Shown here: positions 50,126 through 60,700 of the stretch, piece after piece
Position numbering within the stretch: position 1 is the stretch's first letter
Layout: each line of letters opens with the position of its first letter
Source of the DNA: Nakazawaea peltata
Lineage: Eukaryota; Ascomycota; Pichiomycetes; Alaninales; Pachysolenaceae
Length of the DNA: 64,000 bases
Direction of reading: 5' to 3'
Assembly: GCA_001599355.1 (NCBI GenBank)
Contig: BCGQ01000006.1
Span: 796,877 to 860,876, forward strand
The notes under the pieces: model-generated
Seen by the model: only the letters and a program-made list of their open reading frames with translations
What the model was told of the DNA's origin: nothing
Database searches by the model: none
Made by a program: the position numbers and the translations under genes

Positions 50126-50571
50126 ACATTTTTCTTAGAAAATTACATACAATTATAAATTGAATATGATATTGATTAGAAGGAGGATAACGAATCAAGA
50201 ACACCTGTAGATCAATCTATTAGATGAGTACTTTACTATAGAATCTGATCTACATTGTGTAAGTATAGAACCAACTCTTCTATGCAAGCCATATTATTTT
50301 TTTTCTACCCTCTATATAACTTTCACCCTACTTTCACCATTTCTCACCACCTCTTCTTTCTTCCCATTCTCACCACTTCACCACCTCGCCACCTATCGTC
50401 AACTTCATTTTCACCTTTTATCCCTTTACCCCTTTACCCCTTTTTAGACCCTACCCAAGTTGACCGCGCAGTATACGCGCGATAAAAAAGAAAACAAAAC
50501 GAGAAAAAAAATAGACAAACAAACAACTTTAGGAGGGATCGCGAATAGGACCACGGAGAGTACCGAGAAAC
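50126..50571. other. Intergenic with two CCCCT elements
   Basis: A pyrimidine-rich stretch contains CCCCT at 50429 and 50437 (stress-element complement, in TTTACCCC units), then CGCGCAGTATACGCGCG at 50465-50481. It is upstream of the small gene at 50572. Confidence 0.5.
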
Positions 50572-50886
50572 ATGGGATTGACAGAGACGACGAATACAAA
50601 GACCCCCGATAGAGAGGCCAAAAGAGGTCTGCAGACCCCATTAACACCTGGATATGATTGGAGACAGAGAAGAAAGCTTGAGAATGTACAATCTCCTCCT
50701 AAATATGATCACCTGGTGATCACAAATATAGAGCAGTTGAGGAGCAGGGTTGATGTAAACACAATAAAGAACCAGCGGACATTCGAGAAACTGTTATTGA
50801 TGCCACTTGAGTTGAAAGAAACGAAGCTGCTATTACAATACATGGAACATGAGAGAAATCATGAAAGATCTACTACCCTTTCTTAA
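50572..50886 (+). CDS. Hypothetical small protein, 104 aa, with CDK-type sites
   Basis: I do not recognise it. The N-terminal half is basic and disordered with TPLTP and SPPKYD, minimal or full Cdk consensus sites, and a PGYDWRQRRK segment. The C-terminal half is predicted helical (EKLLLMPLELKETKLLLQYMEHE). The ATG at 50572 has a purine-rich context. The stop overlaps the stop of CAK1 (TTAA, 50883-50886). Its closeness to a Cdk-activating kinase is suggestive but may be chance. It could be spurious, but the intact frame and promoter-like upstream elements favour a gene. Confidence 0.55.
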   Translation: MGLTETTNTKTPDREAKRGLQTPLTPGYDWRQRRKLENVQSPPKYDHLVITNIEQLRSRVDVNTIKNQRTFEKLLLMPLELKETKLLLQYMEHERNHERSTTLS

Positions 50887-51863
50887 GTTGCCTCATTGGC
50901 CATAACGCTGCATTGACCTTTTACCTTTTGTATAATACTTTGAGCATCTGCCCTGTTGGAGGATTGCAATTGCATCATATCAATAAAGATATCATATATG
51001 AGATCTGAAGCCCTAGGCAATAACTTTGTCTTATTGTAGTTAGCGATGGGTGTAATTTGAAGCAGCTTGTAATTGGAAGTGTCATGAACATCAGTCCAAT
51101 TATCAAGCTGGCTTTGGGTAGCAAACAATCCAAAGATATTTCCTAATAATGACAAGTCATTATGATACAGCCCCAATGATCCAATTCCATCATATGAGTA
51201 TAGTTCCATCATGATTACACCTAGTGACCAGATATCAATTGAAGATGAATAATCTTGTACACCAAACAATAATTCCGGCAGTTTATAATTTCCAGTAGCA
51301 ACATCGACTATCATTGACCCTCTAGGTTCATCTTGTTTGCTAGGATCCCAAGAAATACCGAAGTCGCCCACGACAGCTTGCTGGTCGTCAAGGAATAGAA
51401 TATTCTCTGGCTTTATATCTCTATGGATTATTCCTTGGTCATGAATGAACAGAATCAGATCCAGCACTTGAACCACAATTGAATCTGCAAGATCTATATC
51501 CAATGAGTTTTTGCTAATGAATACCGGCACGTCCCCCATCAGCGTCAAATCGGGCCTTCTCTTACAATTTCTACTCATCAATTCTTTCAATGTATAGTCA
51601 TACCTCACCATTACCATGACCAATTCGAACCCAGCTGACTGTGTGTAATTGTCGATCAATTCTGTTACATATTTGTGATCCCCTTGCTTGTCATTCAATT
51701 TCTTCAATATCTCCAATTCTCTTCTGCTATTATGAGGTGCTCTATCGTCCAGCGGCTCAGTAATCTTCAACAGGACCACCAGATTATTGGAAACACATTC
51801 CAGTTCATACACATCACTACAAAGACCATGGCCGATGCGTCGAATTTGCTTATACTGTACCAT
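50883..51863 (-). CDS. CAK1: Cdk-activating kinase Cak1
   Basis: Monomeric kinase that phosphorylates the T-loop of Cdc28. Small kinase (326 aa) with an atypical glycine loop (GHGLCSDVY), the Lys in VVLLKI, a catalytic HRDIKPEN, DFGIS, and GNYKLPELLFGVQDYSSSIDIWSLGV, the Cak1-type activation segment. CTG codons before HRD give QVADAIAFIHDQGIIHRD under CUG=Ala, matching the usual DALAYIH helix. The start ATG is at 51863. Divergent from GYP8; in S. cerevisiae CAK1 (YFL029C) and GYP8 (YFL027C) are separated by one gene. Called CAK1 by motif and synteny. Confidence 0.85.
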   Translation of the reverse strand: MVQYKQIRRIGHGLCSDVYELECVSNNLVVLLKITEPLDDRAPHNSRRELEILKKLNDKQGDHKYVTELIDNYTQSAGFELVMVMVRYDYTLKELMSRNCKRRPDLTLMGDVPVFISKNSLDIDLADSIVVQVLDLILFIHDQGIIHRDIKPENILFLDDQQAVVGDFGISWDPSKQDEPRGSMIVDVATGNYKLPELLFGVQDYSSSIDIWSLGVIMMELYSYDGIGSLGLYHNDLSLLGNIFGLFATQSQLDNWTDVHDTSNYKLLQITPIANYNKTKLLPRASDLIYDIFIDMMQLQSSNRADAQSIIQKVKGQCSVMANEAT

Positions 51864-52045
51864 TGCGAGCGGTGGACCAGACTTAGCTTCTAACTCTCGC
51901 CTGTTTCTACTCTTCGAGTCTGTTCAACTTTCCCTCATCGACTTCGTTCCCTCTCTCTCCCAGCGTGCGCGATGACCCAGCGATTTTTCACGCTGTTAAA
52001 GATTCTTTGCTTAAAGAAGAACGCCGATAAGACAGAGAACTGAGG

Positions 52046-53245
52046 ATGACCGAAGAGATAAGAAGACGTAATTGGACACAGCTAATAAGCTCAAATATAC
52101 AACAGATCCCTGAGGATCATCATAAGGTTTCAAAAACAAGGATAAGAAACCGGAAATCCACACGTAAAAATGAGCTGTCAATCTCCACTGAACAGTTACC
52201 GCCGCATAAAGACGAGAATCAAGTCCAGTTGGATGTTAATAGAAGTTTCGTGAATTGGTCAGAATATTATTCCAAAGAGGGTGAAGATCCAGATGTGTCT
52301 CTCAAGAATGTGAGAAGTAGATTGAAGCACCTCATTGTCCAGGTCCTACGCTCACATCCAGACCTAAATTACTACCAAGGTTATCATGACATAGCATCTA
52401 TTTTTATGATGGTATTCGATGAGCTGGAGACTGATAAGACTTTAGAGTTACTTACTCAATTTACTTTACAAAGACTAAGAGATTATATGCTCCCCAGCCT
52501 AGATGAATCTCTACTGCAATTATCATTGATCCCTCAGTTAGTCCAACAGATAGAGACAGAATTCAAATTGGATTCTTCTATGGGTAGAATTCTCTCTCAA
52601 TTGGCTCCTTATTATGCTTTGCTGCCACTTATCACTTTATTTACCCATTCGTGTACTGATTTGTCCAAGATTTGCTTGATCTGGGACCAGATTCTCAAGG
52701 ATAATACCGGTAGTTTTATCCTCTACTTCATTTCTACATTGCTTATACAGTCCCATGAGGTATTAGTGACTTCTCTTAGAGAGATATCCGGAGTGACTGA
52801 TATTGGGTCCAATACATTCAAGGCTAATAAAGATATTGTACATTCCATCTTATCTAATGCTTTGATATCAAAAGTGGATCAACTGTCAGAGCAAGAACTT
52901 GACAATTTAATTTCACTCTCACAAAAATACCAAGCTTCAGTCCCAGTCAAAAGTTTACCAAACTTCCGCAAACTGATCTCTCGACACTCTACTCTCAATA
53001 CTTCGGCCCAACTGCATTCCTTGGAAGAGTTGGATCAACTCACAAGAGATCAAATCAAAGAATCCACTAAGAAACAAAAGATCACCAAATTACGTCGGAG
53101 ATTAAACTCACTTATCCATATGAACAAGACTCATACCAAGATCTTCGTCAGATTCGCTTTCACTATTGGTATATTGAGCATGATAATGAAATACTACAAC
53201 ATCCCAAGCTCTACGCATTCGATTTGGAAGTTTGTGGGTCTCTAA
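52046..53245 (+). CDS. GYP8: TBC-domain Rab GTPase-activating protein Gyp8
   Basis: RabGAP of the Gyp8/TBC1D20 type, acting on Ypt1 on ER/Golgi membranes. The TBC domain (about 65-270) has LDVNRSF with the arginine finger, HPDLNYYQGYHDI with the glutamine finger, and MLPSLDESL. A coiled region follows, with a single membrane helix at the C-terminus (about 365-388), as expected for a tail-anchored Gyp8. At 399 aa it is shorter than S. cerevisiae Gyp8 (497). Convergent with SPT8, 14 bp between stops. Confidence 0.9.
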   Translation: MTEEIRRRNWTQLISSNIQQIPEDHHKVSKTRIRNRKSTRKNELSISTEQLPPHKDENQVQLDVNRSFVNWSEYYSKEGEDPDVSLKNVRSRLKHLIVQVLRSHPDLNYYQGYHDIASIFMMVFDELETDKTLELLTQFTLQRLRDYMLPSLDESLLQLSLIPQLVQQIETEFKLDSSMGRILSQLAPYYALLPLITLFTHSCTDLSKICLIWDQILKDNTGSFILYFISTLLIQSHEVLVTSLREISGVTDIGSNTFKANKDIVHSILSNALISKVDQLSEQELDNLISLSQKYQASVPVKSLPNFRKLISRHSTLNTSAQLHSLEELDQLTRDQIKESTKKQKITKLRRRLNSLIHMNKTHTKIFVRFAFTIGILSMIMKYYNIPSSTHSIWKFVGL

Positions 53246-53259
53246 AATAACATATATAT

Positions 53260-55221
53260 TTACTGTTCTAAATTAATCTCATATATAAGAGCCAATTCTG
53301 TACATGAACCGTTCCATCCTCTATTACCTGAAGCACTAACCATGAATCTACATGTAGGGTCGACGTATAAATCACTCAAGACACCTCCATGATGACCTGG
53401 AATGATCATGAATGGGATTTTCAGTTTCTTTGGGTTCTTCTTTAACTCATCGTATAATCTCAAATCATACAATCTGATATTATCGTAACTTCCACATAAC
53501 AAATGGTTACCGTTCAGCATTGGTTTGACGACACTTACGGGACCACTAACACTTGGGAATTTCAATATTTTAGACAGAACTGAGGTGCTATGTGAGTGAC
53601 TGAATGGCATTCTAATCGAGAATTCTTCCACCGTACTATTTCTACGTCCCAGATAAATATAGTTTCCGTCGTTTGACCAACACAGAGACATACACCATGG
53701 TGGAGTAGAAGCAGGAACTGGGATTCTAATCACATTGGAATTCTGTAATCTTGTATCCCAAATATTAACAGAACCATCCATCGATGACGACATGAAGATA
53801 TTTTCATCGACAATGAGTTCTGAATTTGGGGTCCGGCCCAGTTGAGCATCTTTCACTTCTTCATGAAGCTTACTCTCGCCATTAATCTCATTATCTTCAT
53901 CCATTTTATCAGCATTCTCATCTTCATCTTCATCATTTCCACCAAATAACAGCTCCATATCGTCATCGTCATCATCACCCTCTTGTTCTTCGTCTTTTCT
54001 ACTTTTACTAATATTAGGTAATTGCAGAGGATCTGGTAAATCCATACCTCCTACAGGTCTGTACCAAATACTTGAGATCTGACTCGACAGATCCAAGTAA
54101 CTTTTAACTACTTTACCAGTATTCAAATCCCACTCCAAGATCTTACTATCCCATGAACCACTCAAGAATTTATCATTTGCTTGGTTAAGACGGAGTACAC
54201 TCACGGTATCATTATGAGAATGAGCGGAAAGATGAGATTGATCACCAAGAGCACCCTTGACTCCATGTTTGAAATAATGTTTAATAGTTCCTTCTTGATG
54301 TCTAACAGTTTGTAATGAGATTCCACCACTTTCCAACCCACTCAAGACCCAAAGAGAATCTTTCTGCAGAGCCAAAGAATAAACCGGTGACAATTTAGGC
54401 TCATAATGAGTTTGATTCAGTACCAGCAGCAGTTGCAGCAGCAGTTGTTGCAGCAGAGATTGCAGTTGTTGCAGCAGCAGCTGTTTCTTGGTTTGTCTCT
54501 TAGGTTGCAGTTGCAGAAGCAGTTGTTTCAGTAGATCATCTCTATAAATCGGCTGTTCGTTCTCCCAATATGAAGTCAACACACCTCCAAGAGACATAGT
54601 ATCTACTAAAGCATGTTTTTGCAGTACAGTCAAGGGCAAAGCTCCTTCTATCGACAGAGCAAAGTCATATTTCCTGATAAACCCATCTTCACCTCCGGTG
54701 AAAAGGTATTTAGGTCCCCTTGAAAGGGCAATCGAATGTACTGCCGACCCATACATAATCAGTACATAAGGTGATATGTCAAATCCTTTCAGTGTTCTAG
54801 CTTTATGGTACAATTCTTCGAGATAGGTTTTTGATTCATCTTGGGTTTGTTCAGTTGACTCGATTACAACTGGTTTGTCTTGATCCAGTTCTCCCTCTTT
54901 AGTCTCACCTTCTTTACTACCTTCATCTTCGGTCATTTTAACGTCTTTATCTTTAGATGATGACTTTGTACCATCATTATCGTCATCATCATCATCATCG
55001 TCTTCATCATCTTCTTCCTCCTCATCATCATCATCGTCATCTTCTTCTTCCTCGTCCTCATCCTCTTCTTCTTCCTCATCATCAACCTCTCCTTCTCCCC
55101 CTTCATCTCCCATATCATCCACTTGAGGTTGAGGGGTTTCATCTTCTTCATCTTCTTCCTCCTCCTCCTCCAAATCGCGCTCTAACGCATTCTCATCAAA
55201 GATATCGTTATCAATGTTCAT
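53260..55221 (-). CDS. SPT8: SAGA subunit Spt8 (WD40)
   Basis: WD40 protein of the SAGA co-activator that contacts TBP. The first ~120 residues are almost all Glu/Asp. Next is the Spt8 signature (YLEELYHKARTLKGFDISP, about 132-150), then the propeller: SAVHSIALSRGPKYLFTGGEDGFIRKYD, FLSGSWDSKILEWDLNTG, SSMDGSVNIWDTRL, HLLCGSYDNIRLYDLR, ending FMVSASGNRGWNGSCTELALIYEINLEQ in part. An acidic insert sits inside the propeller. The start is the ATG at 55221; an upstream open extension has none. A CTG-rich tract at 54418-54480 makes an Ala/Gln loop under CUG=Ala. 653 aa against 602 in S. cerevisiae. Confidence 0.94.
   Translation of the reverse strand: MNIDNDIFDENALERDLEEEEEEDEEDETPQPQVDDMGDEGGEGEVDDEEEEEDEDEEEEDDDDDDEEEEDDEDDDDDDDDNDGTKSSSKDKDVKMTEDEGSKEGETKEGELDQDKPVVIESTEQTQDESKTYLEELYHKARTLKGFDISPYVLIMYGSAVHSIALSRGPKYLFTGGEDGFIRKYDFALSIEGALPLTVLQKHALVDTMSLGGVLTSYWENEQPIYRDDLLKQLLLQLQPKRQTKKQLLLQQLQSLLQQLLLQLLLVLNQTHYEPKLSPVYSLALQKDSLWVLSGLESGGISLQTVRHQEGTIKHYFKHGVKGALGDQSHLSAHSHNDTVSVLRLNQANDKFLSGSWDSKILEWDLNTGKVVKSYLDLSSQISSIWYRPVGGMDLPDPLQLPNISKSRKDEEQEGDDDDDDMELLFGGNDEDEDENADKMDEDNEINGESKLHEEVKDAQLGRTPNSELIVDENIFMSSSMDGSVNIWDTRLQNSNVIRIPVPASTPPWCMSLCWSNDGNYIYLGRRNSTVEEFSIRMPFSHSHSTSVLSKILKFPSVSGPVSVVKPMLNGNHLLCGSYDNIRLYDLRLYDELKKNPKKLKIPFMIIPGHHGGVLSDLYVDPTCRFMVSASGNRGWNGSCTELALIYEINLEQ
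54418..54480 (-). repeat. CTG/CAA codon tract in SPT8
   Basis: Of 21 codons, 13 are CTG; the rest are mostly CAA. Under the standard code this is a hydrophobic Leu/Gln run inside a WD40 protein; under CUG=Ala it is an Ala/Gln linker, which suits a surface loop far better. Trinucleotide repeats of this kind are length-variable. Confidence 0.8.
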
Positions 55222-55439
55222 CTCAAACCAATTCACCCTCCTTCGAGTATCTCCTCGTCCTATCAACCGCTCAACTTTTGCTTCTCCTCCTAAAAAAACA
55301 CCTATTTTTCACTCCTACTTTTTCCTCACTTAAAACCTTTATTTTGCTTACTATACGAAAATCTGAAAGGGGATCAATTTGAGCATAAAATTGGGTATAT
55401 ACAGGGTAAATTATATGGGGGAGAGGGGGAGGGGGACGA

Positions 55440-56219
55440 TTAGACCGAGGTCAATTTCCGCATTTCATGAGTTTGAGCTTCTAAGAGCATTCTGTGACGA
55501 ATTTCTTCCAATTCATTTCCTATTATTGAGTCTTCGTAGTCATCATCATCCTCTTCTTCCATACTTTCACTTTCATCATCATAAAAGTCATTGATATTTT
55601 GCATTGGGCTAGGATTACGTATTATCATTTCAGGCAGAGACTGAAAAGAGGTTTCGCGATGTTTGAATGGATTACTGAACAGACCACTAGACCAAATCTT
55701 TTTACCATTACCTGAATCACTGGAGTTATGTCTGGCTATTCCTGTACCATTGGCAAGTAATATATGGGATCTCATCAGGGAGTCAGAATAATGTTCTCTG
55801 GTACCAAAATCTCCCGATGATCTACTACTATTAGTTCTGCTTTTCGATGAAAGACTCGCTTTATGGTTATTGGCCAAGGCAGAGTCCCATGAAGCATGTC
55901 TGGATAAAGGTGATGACACTTCTTCTGGATGATCCAATTGAATCAAATTATTAATCTGATTCACATAGTAGAATTCTCCCAACACCGGATCGAACCGGAC
56001 CTCCCAGCCATAAGGCACTTTGGGCACTTTGAGTCCATGAAATTCATTATATTCTCCAAACTCTTCAGAATTGGACAACTCGACTGGCTCATCCACTCTC
56101 ATCCCTATATCTGACAGAGGATTTTTCAACCCACCCTCTTTAGAAACAGACCTCGATGTATTCAACCGAGGAAGTTGCAGCAGGTGTAAAAGTTTCCTAG
56201 TATTTTCTAATAACAGCAT
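55440..56219 (-). CDS. WW-like domain protein, function unknown, 259 aa
   Basis: Not recognised as a named family. The ATG at 56219 is the first in frame; codons upstream are open but have no ATG. Around residues 67-99 is a WW-like segment: VPYGWEVRFDPVLGEFYYVNQ...LIQLDHPEE has the first Trp, the Tyr-Tyr pair, the Asn and the final Pro, but the second Trp is Leu (TTG). That Trp normally binds the proline ligand, so ligand binding may be altered. The rest is Ser-rich with RHASWDS and SSRSSGD type phospho-sites, then an acidic stretch and a short C-terminal helix. It is divergent from WWM1, another WW protein, across 795 bp. Confidence 0.75.
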   Translation of the reverse strand: MLLLENTRKLLHLLQLPRLNTSRSVSKEGGLKNPLSDIGMRVDEPVELSNSEEFGEYNEFHGLKVPKVPYGWEVRFDPVLGEFYYVNQINNLIQLDHPEEVSSPLSRHASWDSALANNHKASLSSKSRTNSSRSSGDFGTREHYSDSLMRSHILLANGTGIARHNSSDSGNGKKIWSSGLFSNPFKHRETSFQSLPEMIIRNPSPMQNINDFYDDESESMEEEDDDDYEDSIIGNELEEIRHRMLLEAQTHEMRKLTSV

Positions 56220-57014
56220 CACTATCAAATTATTTGACGTCGATGACCGAACAAAATATAGTTCGACTGGGCCACTAGTCAAATATATATTCAAAATTGA
56301 TTAGTTATTCTTTCTCCATTAAATCCTAGAATTACCCCCTTCTGGGACATCTCGGAACTTCAAGGGACCTCACTGAAAATGGGATCTACGCGCAAAGAGT
56401 CTCGTATCAAGCGCTTTTCTTACGCCCGTAACGGAAATACAGGAACAAAGATGGGATATTTCGGAGGCAAATTGCTTTTTTTTTACGATTTTTCCAGTAT
56501 TGTGCTCTCTTTCTCTTTCGTTCCGTACTTGTGTTTTTTTTTTTAATACCGAATCCTCGGAACGAACAAAAATTGTTTAGTAATTATATATTTTATATCT
56601 TCAGTGCGCAAAACACTCGAATAGGAAACGGATTTGATGTAAAAAAGTAGATATGATTTCACCCCTCAAGTAGGTGCAGTACCTCATCGCACCGTAGAGT
56701 TTGCATTACACGGTTACCGCCACCTTATGGGCAAGCTGTCGGCCATACTTTCGAGATCCTACTGTACAGTAACTAGGTCTGCAGGTGCATAGCACTAAGG
56801 ATTCATAGATGCATTTAAAAACTTCGACAGAGCATATTATCAATATACAATTGTGTGTGCCAACCTTGGCTGGAGTCATCTGTTTGTTCCACACAGCCCT
56901 TAAATTATCGCCTTCTGCGCAGCAAACAGCCCGCCCTATCTATTTCAGGACTGATCAAATATATAAAGAGCCTTATTACTGATTACTGGAAAGACCAAGA
57001 CATTATATTACAAT
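56220..57014. other. Divergent promoter of the two WW-domain genes
   Basis: A 795-bp spacer with T-runs near 56478 and 56536. No recognised operator. Confidence 0.55.
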
Positions 57015-57707
57015 ATGAGTGATAAGAATAATCCACCACGCGTTCCTGAGGGATGGAAGCTGGTATGGGATGAAGAATACAAAACATGGTTTTATGTGGA
57101 ATTGAAGACTAAGAAATCCCAATGGGAACATCCAAGCCCGGAAATGCTTGCCGATAACAACAGTAAGTCAAATAATAGTGATCCTCCAAGCTACGAACAG
57201 GATCAAAAGTCCCAAAAGCAAAAACAGAATTACCCTCAGCAACAGCAATATGCTCAACAACAACAGTATCCTCAACAGCAAGGCTATCAACAGCAGGGCT
57301 ACCCTCAACAAGGCTACGTTCAACAAGGTTATCCTCAACAAGGCTACTACCAACAGGGCTACCCACAGCAACAATATGTTCAGCAGTCTAATGGACGTAG
57401 GCACAACGGTTTGGGTACAGCAGGTGGTGCTCTTGCAGGTGGTGTAGGTGGTTTACTTTTGGGATCAGCTTTAACAAGTGCGATGATGCCCCACTACGGA
57501 ATGGGCATGGGAGGCATGGGCATGGGAGGCATGGGCATGGGCCCTCCACCGGGTGAATTTGGACCAGGTGGATTCGGTGGACCTGGTGACTTTGGTGGAC
57601 CCGGGGGAGACTTTGGTGGAGGAGGATTTGGCGGAGGAGGCTTTGGAGGAGGAGATTTTGGCGGCGGTGATTTTGGAGGAGGAGATTTTGGAGGTGGAGA
57701 TTTTTAA
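57015..57707 (+). CDS. WWM1: WW-domain protein Wwm1
   Basis: A complete WW domain at residues 8-42 (VPEGWKLVWDEEYKTWFYVE...SQWEHP) with both Trp. A Gln/Tyr/Pro repeat region follows (about 65-120, units QQGYPQQGY), then a Gly-rich segment with a short hydrophobic stretch (GLLLGSALTSAMM), GMGGMG repeats and C-terminal GGGDFGG repeats. The layout is the same as S. cerevisiae Wwm1, which interacts with the metacaspase Mca1. Residue 17 (GWKxVWDEEY) is CTG; S. cerevisiae has Ala there (GWKAVFDDEY). 230 aa. Confidence 0.92.
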   Translation: MSDKNNPPRVPEGWKLVWDEEYKTWFYVELKTKKSQWEHPSPEMLADNNSKSNNSDPPSYEQDQKSQKQKQNYPQQQQYAQQQQYPQQQGYQQQGYPQQGYVQQGYPQQGYYQQGYPQQQYVQQSNGRRHNGLGTAGGALAGGVGGLLLGSALTSAMMPHYGMGMGGMGMGGMGMGPPPGEFGPGGFGGPGDFGGPGGDFGGGGFGGGGFGGGDFGGGDFGGGDFGGGDF

Positions 57708-60700
57708 ATACCTGATTAATACATATCACATTAGCTTATGGAAGGGATGATTTCTACAAATAAAAAAAGTTCATTTTGCTCTTGTTGGGCGGTCTTCTCC
57801 GCCCCCCCCAGAAAATCGGTTGGAGCTTACCCCTAAAAATGGCCTGTACCCTGTAGGGTTCAGGTCTTTAATGCAATACATTCCTAGATAATCTTCAAAC
57901 TATTCTGTTTATTTTTTGTTCGCACGATCTTAATTACAGGGATCTTTCTCCCTTTTTGAATGATTTTCTGTCTGATTGGCGCTGACTTCGCGAGTCATTT
58001 TATGCAATAAAGTACACTCCGAGGTCGAAACCGTGAGACAGCCCCAAGGCATTCCAGACAGATGGGATGGTTGTATGAACATTCGAAAGGATCTTGCAAA
58101 GTGAATCATCGTCAATAACCCCATCGCTAACGATTCAGCCTCGTCTCACTTTGATGGATGACATGATTCTGCCGCTTATTTAGCCGACAGACATTGGCGC
58201 ACAACTAAATATACCCAATTAGGCTAACGTGCCAGCGTCTACGAAGTTTTTTTTTCTTTTACCGAGAATTCTATGCGCGACGACGAATTGTGTATTAGGC
58301 AGAGGCACAGAATATGACCCCTTTCTGTCAAAGAGAGGAGTTTAGATATAAGGGGGACAAAGGTATGACACGATATTTTGGTGACGAACTGGATGATCAT
58401 CTAAAATACACATACTCGATCTTTCGTGCTAACCCAACGGTAATAGTTTCTGTGGTATCCGAGGATCTCGACAATAACTCGACGCTTTATTTTTGTTCAA
58501 TAGCTTTTACAGTCCGCTGCTCCTCATACTTTTGAAAGGTAAGCTAACTAATTGTCCCCCGGAGTTCTTTCTTTCTTTGCCCTTTGTTTTGGATTTCTCG
58601 GACGTCGTATCTAAAATTTTGTACGACACGCATAAAATAATTTGCCTCAAACCAAATATAGACTTCTTTCAAACAAAAACCAGCAACCCTTCGGTTGCGA
58701 TTCCCTGTTAGACGTGAGGAATCCTCCCAATTCAGCGCGTGGAAATCATTAAACGTATTTAGCGTCTACTAGGTGGTGGTTCTGCCTGCTTTTTTCTACT
58801 CCCGTTTAGGAAGGCTTAAATTCGTATCTGCCCCATAGCACAGCTTTGTACATGTTGCATGCATAGAGACGCGCATGAACAAAAAATATTATTTATGTCT
58901 ATGTTAAAGCGCAAATGCGGTCGAACCCATGCAGTTTTTAAGTTTACGAAATTTTGAAGTTAAAAGAGATTACCGATAGCTGGGGGTTTAGGTAAAAAAG
59001 AGTTGCAAAATGTAATGGGATTTTTGACATGTGGCGGATAAAACGATATACTGTACTTTATATGGTGTGCGCTCTTAGGTTGCTTAATCTTTATGGTATT
59101 CAGAAAAATCATCTTACTGTAGCTCCATCTTGTAATCATCGATAATGTGAAGGGTATCATCTCATCATTGACGTCTATAACATTGTAGTGATCGAAGTCG
59201 AAATTTCATTGGAATTGTCTCGCTCCTTTTCCTCTACTGGGAGTGTCACTTCTGCAATGCATCTCTTTAGTTTTTGGAAAATCTAATTATAATACGCAGC
59301 CTAGTGGGGCATAAGTTAAAAGTTTAAAGTCTAAAGCATAAACTTTAGACTTCCTTTGTTGATATAATGTCAGTAAACAAGACCATAAACAATGCCACTT
59401 ATCATCTCAATAATGAACATTGTTTCCTACTATACTAGAGAATGAGCACAGGAAGAGCTACATCGTAACAAAGGAGTTCGGTAATTGGACCATGTGATTA
59501 ATCACCTCCGGACATTGAATATTTCAAACTATAAATTTAGGCAGAGCAGACGTATTGATACTAGAACTCCTTCAATTAAGGTTATTGGACTCGGGAATGA
59601 ATCGAACTGATTCGCGTCGTTTAGATTGCCAAACAACAACAATCACTTCTATATATAGGAACTTTGGAATCTGTTCTCATGGTCTAGTTACAGAGAGTGA
59701 AATTTACTGAAAGTTGAAAGTAGATCGATCTTTTTCTACGTATTTTTTCTTCATTATAAGGCCCATAAGGGTATTATTACAGTAGATACTATTGTGCAGA
59801 CCCTACAGGTAGACAAAGGTGATTGGCCTCTTGTAGTATTAACAAGGATTACCATGATTAAGGCAAGATCTATTGTAGTTGCTGCTACCATATTTATGTA
59901 AACCTTGGAGATCTCCTAAGATACTTATTAGCTTTAGGATGATCAACTACAATGCATGAGTGCGCACTTAGTACGGTTGAAAAGAAAAGAGCAAACAATA
60001 CATTTGATAAGCGGCACATATGCGAAGAGTCAATCATAGACCGTCTAGAGGCAGTCATCTCTTGTTGCTGGCTTCTATCTTGCAGCTATCATTCCTCCTT
60101 ATTGATTTGAAAGAAAAGGAAAAGGCTAGTTTCTCTTATAGTCCGTCAAGTAATAATCTCACCCAACAAGAGCTATTCAAATTAACAATAGCCAATTCTC
60201 GTTGACTGTAGATTTACATAGGTCTAGTACGTGCCGAACTATAGGCCTACACACACATTGACATGTCCAGCCTCATACCTGGCCCGTCCAAGAAATGTAT
60301 AGTCACTGGTGAAGCTTGAATACTAGAGCAAAATTTTGGAAGGAAAATTAACAAAAACCTAAGATGCAAACAAGACCTAAAGGAAAGAGTTATCTAGGTC
60401 CTTTACAGAACACAATTGAGGTCGTAATTTTCCCGTTCTTCGTAGGCCGCTCCAGCACAAGGATATAGGTTTTCTTTAGCTCACCAATTCTCACAACCAG
60501 CGAAGAACCTGGAATAGCTCTACTCATGTATGGGAACAATAAACAATGCCAATAAAATTTCACCTCGCAGACGCGTACTAAATGCTAATGTCTAGCTCTT
60601 GTTCTGCTAACAATAACCTTATTGTTTGAAGAGTTTCCTCCACCTTCCTTGTGCGCCGACTAAACCTCAGGAAAAATTTCCCCAATTGGACAACAGGGAA

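Noticed and set aside
59585-59650. tRNA-like fragment on the minus strand with AGTTCGATTC and CCCGAGTCC
   Set aside because: The T stem does not pair and there is no proper anticodon or acceptor stem. At most a decayed tRNA or primer-binding-site relic.
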